DNA from: Catonia carolina
Taxonomy: Eukaryota; Arthropoda; Insecta; Hemiptera; Achilidae
DNA: 64,000 nt
Direction: 5' to 3'
NCBI GenBank assembly: GCA_035578175.1
Contig: JAQMRL010000006.1
Span: 66,324,001-66,388,000 of the forward strand
Made by a program: the position numbers and the translations under genes. This document shows positions 1 through 11,544 of the stretch, piece by piece. The notes under the pieces were generated by a model that saw only the letters and a program-made list of their open reading frames with translations, ran no database searches and was not told the DNA's origin. The first letter of the stretch is position 1; each line of letters begins with the position of its first letter.

Positions 1-1553
1 TTTGTAAATAATTCTTACTGTTAAAAAAAAAAAATTATGTTATATAAAAAAATTAATTCTTATACCTTAGGTTTATCGATATCTCTAATAGATTTTTCTA
101 GATTTACAACAAAATATGGTTGGAAAAGCCAATTATTTAGGAATTTAATTTTTGTAAGTTCTCCTACTCTATATGAATATATAGGTAAGGAAAATACTGT
201 TTTATGTCAATTTCCTGAAGTAGAGTTTTCACCAAAAATACACGTTTTCAGGCCCCGTGAATTCAAATGACGTGTTCTTTTGCGTTTGTTCTGTGTGCCT
301 GTGTGTGATAAAAACATCTCAAAAACGGAGGAGTGTAAAAAATTGAAACTCGAAACTTAAGCTCGGTACTATAAAATAAATATTTTAATTACAATTGGTA
401 AACCAGAAGTATTAATTTAATCGTGCGATTTTTCACTTCGATGAAATACGGCACCTACGACTTTTTTAAAATCCTCTCAATTACAACTTTTTTGTTTGCT
501 ACAAGGTTGAGTAAGCGCAATGTCTACTGGAATTGTGTGAGGCCCTGAAGGTTCTTATTATAAAAATTATCCTTTTTAAGATACCGGCCTTATTATGCAT
601 TTTAGGGAAAAAATGTATTCACAAAACAGATGTAGAATATTAAAATCATTAAACTTTCATTTCGACAATATTTTAAAATACTTATTTTAGTGTCAATTAT
701 GTATTTTCTGTATTATTCACATCCAAATCGGCGAATAATGGCATTTTTTTTTGAGATTACGCGCATTTTGATAATTTAAGTGTAAAAGTGCATTAAATTA
801 AAGTTATAAGAAATAAAACAACCTACAATTTTTAGTTCAAGCATTTTTTATATACGGAGGTTTGCTTAGAGTCAATTACTGATTTACGTACGTTGAGGAT
901 GATTCTAACTTTGCGTCATTCTAATGATTTAGATTCGACAGTTTTTCATTTTCATGGTTTACTTAATAAAAAAATTGGGGTTGAGAATTCGAGTAGTGTA
1001 CGTCAGTTTAACCCCTTTCAGCAAAACAGCTGTTACGGAAAAGAGGAGCTGATATGTGTTGAGAAACGCTGTGAGTTGCCACAACTTATGAGCTGTTATA
1101 ATAACTATGACTAAATTCTCTTCATTTCTAAACATAACACACATGTATTTTCCTTCCAGGAAAGTTAAATAAATTTTTTTATTTGACTTACGGTACATAA
1201 TTTGAATCCTCAACCCCTTTTACGACGAAACATTGGTTTAAATTCAATTATTTACATTGGAAAGAGAAAGTCATGTGAGTTTTTCACACCACTGTGTGAA
1301 GTTTAGTTTCTAAATTTTACGTTTGTAATAACATATCTGTAATTAATCTCGTTATGTAATTCATTTGTAATACACAGTAACGATACAAAAAGTACTAATT
1401 TATTACTGAGTTAATTAAATATTTGTTATAAATCTAAAATAAGTTTTCTATAGTTTATTATAATCAGATTCCGAAAGACGTTTAAAGAAATGTTACAATA
1501 TACATATACAACCAATAAGTTAGATTTTCATTTTTGGGTTGACTACCCTATTA
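1..1553. other. AT-rich non-coding stretch
   Basis: No supported gene. Several short open frames exist on both strands but none shows a recognisable domain or a splice-consistent structure. It lies downstream of the Cys-rich terminal exon at 1554-1934 (-). Confidence 0.5.
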
Positions 1554-1934
1554 TTATTGTGTGCCTTCATTTTTTGAATTTATTAGGCAGTCCACGCATT
1601 TATTAATCCATTCCCATTCAGCGCAATTAATGTCCTTAACAAATTTCCAAGCACCTTCCATTAATCTAGCCGCAAAGTTTCCAATCTCTGTACCACAAAA
1701 ACATGAACATATCGTGTCATCGTCAAATTTACAACAACCATTCAAACAAAATTCTTCACAAAAACATTTGCAACATATTCTTCCAAATAGGTAAACGAGT
1801 ACACATGTAAGCGAAACTAAAATCGCAAAAGGAACCGTTATAAATAAACCAAGTATTGTACCAATAAAATGTTTTACTCTAACTTTGTGATTATTTTCAC
1901 CTTGTTTTGAAACAGGGCGCCCGGAAACTCCTTC
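1554..1934 (-). CDS. Terminal exon, Cys-rich membrane/secreted protein (family copy 1)
   Basis: I do not recognise the product. On the minus strand a pyrimidine-rich tract ending TTTTTCAG sits just before 1934. The open frame runs from there to a stop at 1554 and gives 126 residues. It begins with Glu-Gly-Val, has a polar lead of about 25 residues, then a hydrophobic segment of about 25 residues. A cluster follows with the pattern RICCKCFCEEFC, then a tail with scattered Cys and Trp. The exon has the same acceptor phase (0), the same first-residue pattern and the same architecture as the exons at 24855-25226 and 29267-29662, and an AWK-like motif recurs in the tail. This similarity makes it a real exon rather than chance. 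The probable first exon is at 11414-11482 (-), which implies a 9.5 kb intron containing the BEL element. Membrane orientation and function are unknown. Confidence 0.62.
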   Translation of the reverse strand, partial: EGVSGRPVSKQGENNHKVRVKHFIGTILGLFITVPFAILVSLTCVLVYLFGRICCKCFCEEFCLNGCCKFDDDTICSCFCGTEIGNFAARLMEGAWKFVKDINCAEWEWINKCVDCLINSKNEGTQ

Positions 1935-2583
1935 CTGAAAAATAAACCAACAGCCTTACTGTTTTTATAACTTCTGTTTATGCCATAAAATAAAATATCA
2001 TAAAGGTGACCCAATTTTTAAAAAAATGTGTTATACGGTGTTATGCGATTTGTAGTTGTACATATTGTTATGTGAAACTTAGGTGAACGATGAATTATTT
2101 AATTTCAATTAAACTATCTTTTAATCAAATTAGATTATTTTAATATCATGTTTGTTTAAAAGTTATATGTATTTTTTTGTAAAATTTTTCTGTTATAAAT
2201 TTTTTTTAATATCGATCTGTATGCTTTAAATGCTGATTGTCCAAAATGTATATCTTATAAGAAGAATAACATTTAAAGAAGGCAAAAGACCTAAAAGTGG
2301 AACAGTTTACTTGTGGTTTGTTTTATAAGAACGGCTAAAAGCCTAGAATAATTAATATAAAGTTACCAAGGTAAATTATAATAATTATATAACATACAAA
2401 GTATAATAAAATTTAATCATATCAATTATTCGTCTGGAATCAAAGAAAGGATAAGTATCATAAACATAACGTATTTATTAAGCTGACTCTACCTTTTACA
2501 AGTTTCCGAAAAGTAGTAATGTGTTTATATTACTCTTTCGGAGCGGAATGATTCTTTCAAAAAGAAGTTTTTGGTACTAAGGG

Positions 2584-3343
2584 TGTTAAGGCCGCTGATT
2601 AAGCATGCCTTGAAGTTAATCCAGTAGTACTGAATAAAACGAATTAGGTGTCCGGAACGGATGAGACGATAGAACATTAAGTAACTACCCACGACGAATA
2701 ATTAATTAATGTAAAACGATGTAGAAAACGACATAGGCAGAGGACCAAGCTAGATTTAAAGAGGCCTCCAGCTAAGGCCGGCTCGATTGATAATAAATGT
2801 ACGAAGGTAATTGAATGCACAGCTAGCAACGAAGAAGGAATAGAAACAAACGATTTGGGAAACATACACAAATATGGGGATACCCTGACACAAAAATACA
2901 ATATATAAATAATTGTGCTTACCTGAACTTAGCAGTGAAGAGACAGTGGCAACCACGTGCAACATAGAATTAGAACAGCGCTGTAACTAACAGTAATTGA
3001 AACGACGCAACACATGAATGATCGCAAATTAGTTCAGAACAATAAGACATGAAAAACGAACAGTTTAGACTTGAATATCACACACACATGCATAGAACGA
3101 CAGAACGCATAATTTGTAACAGACCGGCGCCATTAACGGCCGGAGCGATAGATATGCACAACCTTACATAATGTAGTCCTGTATCAGAGTGTAGAAGAAG
3201 GAAGTGAACTGGAGCGGAACTCAGGGAAGAGGGGGAAGAAACGTCACGAGATGAGGTCACTGAAGGAAACAAACAGAGATTAAGCGGGATACAATTAGCG
3301 GGAAAAAATGAATTACTTGACGGGGGTGCGAGTGGCCTTAACA
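2584..3343 (-). repeat. 3' LTR of the BEL element (minus orientation)
   Basis: It is 760 bp long, starts TGTTAAGG and ends CCTTAACA on the plus strand, and matches 7723-8482 almost base for base. A purine-rich, polypurine-tract-like run (AGGCGGGCGG on minus) lies immediately inside at about 3346-3356. A splice-donor-like GTAAGC lies within the repeat on the minus strand, downstream of a short ORF. Confidence 0.9.
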
Positions 3344-3390
3344 TACCGCCCGCCTAAATCGATGAAGGCGATTTACAGAGATACTTGCAG

Positions 3391-3520
3391 CGAAGAACGA
3401 AGCCGCCCGCCCTGAAACAACCAGGGAGCGGAAAGCGCAGGAAGAAGACGAAGAACGAAGCCGCCCGCCCTGAAACAGCCAGGGAGCGGAAAACGCAGCA
3501 AAAACGACGAAGAACGAAGC
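3391..3520. repeat. 58-bp tandem repeat inside the BEL element
   Basis: A unit starting CGAAGAACGAAG recurs at about 3391, 3449 and 3508; the third copy is partial. It lies between the end of the gag-protease ORF and the 3' LTR. The first two units share the block GCCGCCCGCCCTGAAACA. Confidence 0.75.
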
Positions 3521-3816
3521 ATCGACGACGGTAGTAGAAGTAGAAACGAACGAGGTGAAGAACGGACACATCTTGATGTGGCGTGACAAACGCACGGGTT
3601 TGCCCGGCCAACGACGTACGGAGCATTTTCCACGGCTTGCGCGGAAGCCAACGAGTAAACGGAGTATCTTGATGTGATTGTCAACGAGGGTTGACAACCA
3701 GAAGCGAAGCAGAAGAAGAAACGAAGAACAAGACGATGAACGAAGAAAACAGACGAAGAACGAAAACGAATGTAGATGAAGTATGCGGGAAACGAAGTGA
3801 AAACGGCGGAGAAAAG

Positions 3817-6800
3817 TTAGTTGCCCAAAGGCAGAGCTAACTGGTAAGCGGGTTGCGGAACGAATTGACGAGTAGGCGAACAATAGCGAGAATTGAGAAT
3901 TGCGGTACGGCGAACTTCACTAACTTGCTGAGAGTGAATCCGTGATTGAGATTGAAGCGACGAGAGAGATGTGCGAAGATTACACCAAGCATTGAACGAA
4001 CGATGAGAGTTGAAATTACAATCATTCACCGGTTGTGAATATTGTATACGACGAGTGGGGCCCCGCCCGCCAAGAGGAGCTAAAGGCGCGCGAAGAGCGT
4101 TAGTAGAGCATGAAGCGACTGAGGAGGGCCGATTGCCCTTTGGCGAAGCGATTTGTAGCGGTTTGTCAGCAGAGTGTGCGAGTGACGACGAGAAGCGATG
4201 ATTCGAAGTGAGCTGGTTAGCCGTAGAATCGACTAAGGCGAGAGTAGCGGGTTTTGTCTGCGAAGTATCGATGATGGAGGAGGACTCGAAGCGGTTTGGC
4301 GAAGAGTGGATTGGAGGCGACTCAGTGGAAGCCTTCTGCGAGGACTTGAAGTGATTAGACGGGAAATTGATTGAAGACAACTTGGAGGGAGCCTTCAACG
4401 TAGAATTGGAGCGAGGCGTAGACTTGAAGCGACGATTTGACGAAATACCAGCAGCAAGATCGGTCGAGATACTGGCGGAGTCGGTAGACGAAGCGAGACG
4501 AGAGTCAACAGCGATGATCTCGGGTGAAGCGGCGAATTGAATAGAAGGCGAAGAGACTGAAGTGTTACGAAGACGATTAGTTGAAGCAGCAGGGCGACTC
4601 GAAATGTTGTTGGAAGCAGGTGAAACAAGTAAGCAGTTAGGCGATTGAATATCAGAAACGATAGATTTGTTGAGCTCGGGGTTTGAGGTGACATCGGGGT
4701 CAATTTTCGAATTAACAGTGACACAAGTTTGATGATCAGCGGCGAGAATTTGAGGCGAGGTTGAATTTGTATTTAACGTGCGATTTTCTACAATAGATGA
4801 TGCGGAGTCAGAAGCAGTAGCAGTTGACGAGGATGTAGCGTTGTTCGAGAAGACATATGTTAAGAGCGAATCGTTACTTGTAGCGGAATTAGGTGGTTGT
4901 ATGTCGGGTAACTTGCCGAACAATACATAACCGAATACAGTGGATAAAGCGGATGGAGTGCCTTTAATTAAAGGCGTTTTACTGAAATCTAATATTTCTG
5001 AGAAGCAGTCAGCACCAAGCAGTAGGTCTACTGAATTGGGGCTGCGAAAACGAAAGTCGGCTAGCAGATGTTGAGAAAACTGTTCACCAACGGACTTATG
5101 AATGCGAGTACTAGGAAGGCGGTCTGATATTTTCTGAATGACAGTAGCCTGAATCGGTAGGCGAAAATTAGAATTTTGCGGCGACAGAATTGTAAGGTTA
5201 GTAGTACCTTCGACGGAGGTGACTTGAGATGAAATGCCTTGTAGGCGCTTGGTGGTAGGCGCGATATCGAGTTGAAGAGAACGAGCGGCGTTGTAGGTTA
5301 AAATGCTGGACTGAGATCCGTTGTCAATCACAGCGCGAAGTGGAACAATTTTGCCGGATGAGTTGACTGCGTGAACGATAGCGGTGCCTAACAGCGCGGT
5401 TTGGCCGTCAAGGCGACAAGAAAGTGAATAATCAGTGGGTTGGTTAACAACAATTGACGAAGACGATGAATTTTTAGTAGCTACCGGCTTATCAGCAGAA
5501 CAGGTAGCGCAGGAATCGATTGACGGAGTTGCGATAGTAGTATTTTGAATCGAAGATGAAGAATTCACAAGTAGGCACCCGGTAGATGGTGGGTCGTTAT
5601 CCGGATGTACGGCAAGATGAGACGAACTAGCAGTTGGCGAACTATGCGGGTTGACAACAGAAGCGGTGGACGAACTCGATTGTTGAGCGTTGCGGTCGAT
5701 ATGTAGCAGCGTATTATGCGATTTTGACTGGCAGATACGACAACGTTTATTTGAGTTGCAGTTACGGCGGTCATGGTGTCCAAAACAGGCGAAACAGAGT
5801 TTGAGACGAGAAATAATTTTGTAACGATTATCGACAGTTTGCGACAGAAATTCACTGCAGTTGTGAAGCGAGTGAAGGTTAGATTCGCACGAAAGACATT
5901 TGATTGAGTTTGATTTAACGAAAAATGAAGGTACATTATCAGAATTAGGAGACGGCAAAATAGGACTACGATGACTGTGTACAGAATTGAAATTATCGGT
6001 TACCGGGTTAGCTGAGTCCGGTTGATCGAGGTTTGAATCGCTGGAGTGCGAAGAACTAGCGTTATCTGTAGGTTGAGAAGAATTCAATAATTCTAAAGAA
6101 TGCATTTTAGCGGTAACGAATGACATTAAGGCCTCGTATGTAGGCACGGCTGAATTAGGATTTGAATCCTCGAACGCTTGCTTTGTTACAGGATCCAAAT
6201 TAGAATAAGCTATCTCAAAAAGCAAATATTCAAGTAAATTTATATTTAGCAGACGTAAGGCTCCGATTGATGATTCGTGGATGTTAAGAAAACTTTTTAA
6301 CGATTGATAAGTAGGCGCGTCCGATTTGACAAAATTAAATACTTGGTTTAAATGAACGTTAGCTATACGACGTGCATTTGAGTAACGCTCGAGAATTAAA
6401 TTGTACGCTAACACGTAATTGTCAGGCGAAAGTGGTAGGTGTTCAATTAGATGAAGCGGTTCACTAATTAATGAACAACGCAGGTAATGTAGTTTTTGAA
6501 CAGGAGATAGCTCACTGTTATCGTGAATTAAATCATTGAATAGACTAATAAAGTTTTGAAACTTAGTTATGTCTCCGTCAAAAGAAGGCAAGCGAATTCT
6601 AGGAAGTTGAACCAGTTGAGAATTATTGGTTTTGACTTGATTCGGTATAATTACCGTAGTGTCAAGAGATTGAATTAATTTTTGTGCACGATCGATTAAT
6701 TGAAAATATTTATTTTCGAATGAAATGCGTTCTGATTCGAAATCGGTTTCAGGTTGTATTAATTCAATGTTGGTTTGGACTTGTTCGAAGTCGCACCACA

Positions 6801-6930
6801 GGTCGAGAAATTTTTCTAAACGTAACTTGACTTGATTAATTTCAACATCAGATTGAAGAAATTTGTCAAAGCGAGATAAATGATTATTGACGACGTCGCG
6901 TTTTTTAATCAAAGACTGGAAATCATCCAT
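3817..6930 (-). CDS. BEL/Pao Gag-protease polyprotein with Ser-rich tail
   Basis: The ORF encodes 1037 residues. A DUF1759-type Gag core begins near residue 108 (RLPSFDGD followed by the LHYLRC-like segment). Cys/His-rich zinc-knuckle-like motifs lie at about 340-410 (CLSC, CFACFGHHDRRNC, CRIC). A retropepsin-like domain follows, with the active-site motif AVIDNGS near residue 535 and an LLLGADCF motif near 640, as in BEL proteases. In a full-length element the reverse transcriptase would follow. Here the frame continues about 340 residues as low-complexity Ser/Asn/Thr-rich sequence and stops 470 bp from the 3' LTR. Gag should form capsids around the RNA and the protease should cleave Gag. 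Loss of pol while this long frame stays open suggests a non-autonomous, helper-dependent element. The start is the first ATG after the leader. Confidence 0.88.
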   Translation of the reverse strand: MDDFQSLIKKRDVVNNHLSRFDKFLQSDVEINQVKLRLEKFLDLWCDFEQVQTNIELIQPETDFESERISFENKYFQLIDRAQKLIQSLDTTVIIPNQVKTNNSQLVQLPRIRLPSFDGDITKFQNFISLFNDLIHDNSELSPVQKLHYLRCSLISEPLHLIEHLPLSPDNYVLAYNLILERYSNARRIANVHLNQVFNFVKSDAPTYQSLKSFLNIHESSIGALRLLNINLLEYLLFEIAYSNLDPVTKQAFEDSNPNSAVPTYEALMSFVTAKMHSLELLNSSQPTDNASSSHSSDSNLDQPDSANPVTDNFNSVHSHRSPILPSPNSDNVPSFFVKSNSIKCLSCESNLHSLHNCSEFLSQTVDNRYKIISRLKLCFACFGHHDRRNCNSNKRCRICQSKSHNTLLHIDRNAQQSSSSTASVVNPHSSPTASSSHLAVHPDNDPPSTGCLLVNSSSSIQNTTIATPSIDSCATCSADKPVATKNSSSSSIVVNQPTDYSLSCRLDGQTALLGTAIVHAVNSSGKIVPLRAVIDNGSQSSILTYNAARSLQLDIAPTTKRLQGISSQVTSVEGTTNLTILSPQNSNFRLPIQATVIQKISDRLPSTRIHKSVGEQFSQHLLADFRFRSPNSVDLLLGADCFSEILDFSKTPLIKGTPSALSTVFGYVLFGKLPDIQPPNSATSNDSLLTYVFSNNATSSSTATASDSASSIVENRTLNTNSTSPQILAADHQTCVTVNSKIDPDVTSNPELNKSIVSDIQSPNCLLVSPASNNISSRPAASTNRLRNTSVSSPSIQFAASPEIIAVDSRLASSTDSASISTDLAAGISSNRRFKSTPRSNSTLKAPSKLSSINFPSNHFKSSQKASTESPPIHSSPNRFESSSIIDTSQTKPATLALVDSTANQLTSNHRFSSSLAHSADKPLQIASPKGNRPSSVASCSTNALRAPLAPLGGRGPTRRIQYSQPVNDCNFNSHRSFNAWCNLRTSLSSLQSQSRIHSQQVSEVRRTAILNSRYCSPTRQFVPQPAYQLALPLGN

Positions 6931-7700
6931 GTTGAAGTTAATGAATGAATACAGTGAACAACAAAGCAGGATAACACAATGTAAATAGACACAGCTGATA
7001 AAACGAGGTTAGTTGCGACGATGACGTAGACAGCAGACGACAAGTAAATGAACAGAATGGCCCGGTCTAGACTGGAAGTTAAACCGGTCGACGAGATAAG
7101 GGAGAGAGCGACTGTGGGTGGGGCGAGCATGCGCCCTGAGATAGCACGACCAGTTGATGAAGGAGCGAGAAAAAAATGGCGACTGTAGCTGAATCGTTGG
7201 TTATGTCGTAGCGGGCGACACTAGACTGGTTAACAATGACGTCACGATAGCGTTGGTTGAAATACTTGTATTGAATAAGCGCGTCACAATAGAAGTTTGT
7301 GATGTGTTGCATATATTACGCAACCAGACACCGAATTTTTTTAACAGATGAATAAATGTTTATTATGTTATTAATATTTTTTATTAATATTTTTATTAGT
7401 ATTATTTGAACGTTTGAGGTACAAATTTGTATTAAATATACTAAATTGTACATATGCGACAACAACAGAATTTGTAAACGATGTAAACAATGTAAACAAT
7501 GTACAGACCAATTGTTTTATTAGATAAATTGAACACATGTAAAGCACGAAACACAATATATAGTAACGAGCACAATGAATGCACAATGAATAACACAATG
7601 AATGCAATGTAACACAATATGTAACGACGAATTGAATAAGATACTGAAACGATTGAAACGATTGACGATTGACTGTAAGTCCAAAAGGCACTGATATATC

Positions 7701-7718
7701 CGAAGCCCGGACGGACCA
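7701..7718 (-). promoter_or_regulatory. Candidate tRNA primer-binding site of the BEL element
   Basis: Four bases inside the 5' LTR on the minus strand lies TGGTCCGTCCGGGCTTCG. Its position and its TGG start are as expected for a primer-binding site. Which tRNA it matches was not determined. Confidence 0.5.
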
Positions 7719-7722
7719 CTTT

Positions 7723-8482
7723 TGTTAAGGCCGCTGATTAAGCATGCCTTGAAGTTAATCCAGTAGTACTGAATAAAACGAATTAGGTGTCCGGAACGGA
7801 TGAGACGATAGAACATTAAGTAACTACCCACGACGAATAATTAATTAATGTAAAACGATGTAGAAAACGACATAGGCAGAGGACCAAGCTAGATTTAAAG
7901 AGGCCTCCAGCTAAGGCCGGCTCGATTGATAATAAATGTACGAAGGTAATTGAATGCACAGCTAGCAACGAAGAAGGAATAGAAACAAACGATTTGGGAA
8001 ACATACACAAATATGGGGATACCCTGACACAAAAATACAATATATAAATAATTGTGCTTACCTGAACTTAGCAGTGAAGAGACAGTGGCAACCACGTGCA
8101 ACATAGAATTAGAACAGCGCTGTAACTAACAGTAATTGAAACGACACAACACATGAATGATCGCAAATTAGTTCAGAACAATAAGACATGAAAAACGAAC
8201 AGTTTAGACTTGAATATCACACACACACGCATAGAACGACAGAACGCATAATTTGTAACAGACCGGCGCCATTAACGGCCGGAGCGATAGATATGCACAA
8301 CCTTACATAATGTAGTCCTGTATCAGAGTGTAGAAGAAGGAAGTGAACTGGAGCGGAACCCAGGGAAGAGGGGGAAGAAACGTCACGAGATGAGGTCACT
8401 GAAGGAAACAAACAGAGATTAAGCGGGATACAATTAGCGGGGAAATATGAATTACTTGACGGGGGTGCGAGTGGCCTTAACA
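7723..8482 (-). repeat. 5' LTR of the BEL element (minus orientation)
   Basis: This 760-bp partner of 2584-3343 has the same termini. The differences I noticed include g/a near 3017/8156 and a short cluster near the end (GGGAAAAAATG against GGGGAAATATG). It should carry the element's promoter. Confidence 0.9.
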
Positions 8483-8483
8483 A

Positions 8484-8525
8484 AGGGATAGTACGGATAG
8501 TATGGATAGTAGGATAGTATGAAAA
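8484..8525. repeat. GGATAGTA-type simple repeat
   Basis: Imperfect iterations of GGATAGTA lie immediately next to the right target duplication of the BEL element. Confidence 0.7.
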
Positions 8526-8673
8526 AGTGAGAGTGCTGTTACTCTTTTGGCGTGGAATGTTTGTTTTTTTATACGAGGGTAGTTTTAATTAGTGAGGGTA
8601 TGTGATTCTTAAACAACCAAAGGTGGAATATCACGTTGTTGGCCCCAATGATATACGTGTTTTATACAAATTA

Positions 8674-8916
8674 AATGGAGAAATCTTTAAGATCTGTTCG
8701 GGTGGTATGTGAAGAAATTGCAACAGAAATGCCTGCATGGTATGCGGCGTTTGCAGAAGAAGGAAAAATTACACGGCAGCAAAGTTAACAAGTTTAACCT
8801 AAACAGCAAAATATGCAGCAAATTAGACTAAAACAGCAAGAAACCGAAATTATAAACCACACTGACAACAAAATGGATGGTTTGGTAGCAAAGCTAGTAG
8901 GATTTAAAGAGCGTGT
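8674..8916 (+). pseudogene. Decayed ORF, possibly a retroelement Gag N-terminus
   Basis: An ATG-initiated frame reads about 35 residues (including PAWYAAFAEEGKITRQQ), hits two close stop codons, then continues in the same frame with Gln-rich, coiled-coil-like sequence. The composition is reminiscent of retroelement Gag N-termini, but I recognise no domain. Treat it as an unidentified relic. Confidence 0.25.
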
Positions 8917-11407
8917 GTGTGTATTTAAAAATAGGTTAGAGATGTTTCTTAATTGCATATCGAATCTTTGTCGGAATGAGTAGTTATCTCGGAAGATACA
9001 TTACTTTCATTTAAAAATGAAACCGATGTTTTATGACAAATAAAAATATAAACAATTGAAAATTGTATATTTTTTTATGCTATAGCAATTTCACGGCAGT
9101 CCGGTACAAATATGTTTTCCAAGAGTAACGATATGTTGAAGCCTGAATCAGAATCTAAATTTAATTGAAATAGTTCAACTTATATGAAAGATTTTAAAAA
9201 TGAACGTGATATATTGATGTGGTTAGGCTTAGTTTTAATTTTCAAGGAGAAAAGAGAGCGTTATTATATCTAACGTTCTATTAAATTGTTTTGATACCTA
9301 TATCAGCCGGACAATGGGATCAAAATTTATACAAATATTATTATGTTGAATTCTGGTTGGCTCTCTAAGACAAATTTGTTACGTAATGATGGTGATATTA
9401 GCAATGATTATTTTCCTAGTCATCTAATTGATGATTTGTTTAGGGCATTATTAGATTCTAAAAATCGTTTGTGTTTTAGTGGTAATAACTTGCCGAAGTT
9501 ATTTAATAATAGGAAATTTTAACTAATTCCGATAAAATAAAATTGCAAAAAGGTTCTTCTATTGCAGTTGGTAGGTTTGGAAAAACTTACCTTGAGATAC
9601 GAAACATTCATTAACCAGTGAGTTCGGTGACAGAGATCACAGCATCAAGGTAGAACCACATTTGAATGGAACTTTGTTCTTAGAAATTAACTTTTATATG
9701 AAATTTGCGTGACAGGAAATGTTAAAAAGTGGAAAAAATATTTTTAGGGAATATTTTGCTTCTGTGAAACCACTTAAAGCTTAAGAAAAATATCTATATT
9801 CTGTTAAAGTACTGTGTGCTTAAAGATCAAGCTGATTAGCAATACTGTAAGGAATTGTTTCAAGTTGGAATGGATGAATCGAAATTTTGCTATAATGATG
9901 AATAATTTGAATTTTATGACTAATATTTTATCGATTTTTTAAATATTATTACTTTCGTAGGACGGTTCAGTTTTTCAGTCCTTAATAGCACACATTTGTA
10001 AGAGGCTTTTTCAATTTATTTCTGGAATTTAAGAAAGGCTAAGTAACATTACCTGCCTTATTCATTAATATTACTATATTTTATAAGTTTCAGATGAGGT
10101 GTAATATTATGTGTTTCTAATGACCAACAATAGCGGAACAGCACAAATTCTAATTCTACAGCGATTGTGTTAGTCTTTGAGTCGTTTTTTAGGAATTGCC
10201 TGAGGTAAACCTGATATTGATTCCAAAAACGAACGTCTTCGACTCAACAACACGCTAAATTTCTCTGACAGGTATACCGGCGGCTGCTATTCATATGCTG
10301 TACGTGAAAAGCCTCTTAACCTATTTTTTGAGAGCACCAAAATTGATTCCCTTACAAAGTAATATAGAGAAAGTTGGGTGGAGAATATTGTTGCAGTAAA
10401 TCTTATGAAGCAGTAAAAAAACAATGTTCAAACCTAGAACTATCTGGTTGAGTACCAATGTATCACTCCCAAGGGTGGCGAAAAAGGTTAGGAAAAAGTG
10501 AGTTCCCAGAAGATATATATTGATTAATTAAGTTTATTAAAGCTGCTTAATCAAAGGAACTTTGTTAAAACTAATACAATGTAATTATTTTATTTTAAAC
10601 GAACTCAGTTTATAAAAATAATTATATAGTTTTATCACATATAAAACATGAATGAAGTTATTTATTATAAAAAAGCTGATATACGTGTTCCACGTGTATT
10701 GCTCTCTGTTCGCATGGCTAATCTAAATCTACACATATACACACATACATGAACGTAGGCCAATGTCCATTTTCATTAGTATCTTAATTGTGCATTTAAC
10801 CATATATCGGTAAAATAAAACATTATGGAGCAAGGAGCACAAGTTAGAGAAAGTTAAAGTTAATAGAAACTTTAAAATGAAACTTTGACAAAGGGTAAAA
10901 AGTGTATAATTGTCTTGAAAATATTTAAGGAATAATTTCTTTGTGCTGTTTGATTTCCTTATAACAATAATATGCGGATGACTTCTTTAACGGAAATAAA
11001 AGCGTATCATGATCTGTATTATGATTCCTATGTACCTCCGCACTGCATTTTTTATTATACAGACTACATAGTGTTTAAGTAATGGTTTTCTAAAAATAAG
11101 GAAATTAATAGTATTTATTATTACAATACACGTTTAGCTACTAATAGCTCAAGTTCTAGTATGCTAAAGCTTGGGTGATTTAGACCAAAACAAAATAAGC
11201 CATGTACGCACCTCTCAGCTAACGGGAGTTAAGATATGCCTACGTTAATTATTTTCTTTAGCATAGTTTTTCTATTGTCTTATCGTAGTATTTAACAATG
11301 TTGGACTTAAGTAAACAGCTGACAGAACTTATTTCTTAACATGGTATAACTTTAAAAATTAAAATTACAAATTTTATATAACATACTAGGAAACATAAGC
11401 GTATGTA
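8917..11407. other. Non-coding, AT-rich; contains one copy of a two-copy relic
   Basis: No gene is supported apart from the relic at 9330-9700. If the copy 1 gene model is right, this whole stretch is intronic on the minus strand. Confidence 0.45.
9330..9700 (+). repeat. Relic repeat E1, former coding sequence
   Basis: It is similar over about 350 bp to 14690-15020, sharing LRNDGDISND and, in a shifted frame, the motif SIAVG.FG.TYLE. It reads as about 45 codons after an ATG, then a stop and frameshifts. Both copies decay at different places, which suggests a former protein-coding mobile element or duplicated gene. The family was not recognised. Confidence 0.5.
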
Positions 11408-11413
11408 ACTCAC

Positions 11414-11482
11414 CACAAATATGAAGATTATCAGGACTAAGAACAGAAAAACTGTTTCTCTTTTCCTTGATTCCACAAACAT
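11414..11482 (-). CDS. Signal-peptide exon (probable exon 1 of family copy 1)
   Basis: A 23-codon exon starts with ATG at 11482 and ends in phase 0 at a GTGAGT donor (11413-11408). It encodes a basic N-terminus followed by about 15 hydrophobic residues (VFLFLVLIIFIFV), a textbook signal sequence. The terminal exon at 1554-1934 on the same strand also needs a phase-0 partner and has no start of its own. The same exon design is seen at 31070-31123. Linking the two exons across 9.5 kb is inference; RNA evidence would settle it. Confidence 0.5.
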
Positions 11483-11544
11483 TGTTTTAGAGTAATGCGT
11501 CAGTCTGAACCTTAAAAATAAAACAATAATTAATTTGCAAATTG

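Larger units (their letters stand above)
2584..8482 (-). mobile_element. BEL/Pao LTR retrotransposon, gag-protease only
   Basis: Two 760-bp direct repeats begin TGTTAAGGCC and end GGCCTTAACA, bound the element and are flanked by the 5-bp duplication AAGGG (2579-2583 and 8483-8487). The internal region of about 4.4 kb reads on the minus strand. It has a roughly 790-bp leader, one long gag-protease ORF (3817-6930) and no reverse transcriptase, RNase H or integrase in any frame, so it cannot move without a helper. The LTRs differ at only about five positions that I could see by eye, which suggests a recent insertion. The family assignment comes from the DUF1759-type Gag and the BEL-type protease in the ORF. 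Confidence 0.9.

Noticed and set aside
37..270. 77-codon ORF at the window start
   Set aside because: No motif, no splice structure and AT-rich composition like the surroundings.
2756..2965. ORFs inside the LTRs
   Set aside because: Identical in both LTRs and short. They are explained by the LTR sequence, although a donor-like GTAAGC follows one of them.
3338..3883. 181-codon minus ORF overlapping the gag-protease end
   Set aside because: It follows the tandem repeat and is a shadow of repetitive sequence between the protease ORF and the LTR.
8483..8600. CRISPR-like or tandem array at the GGATAGTA repeat
   Set aside because: No spacers; a simple repeat in a eukaryotic genome.
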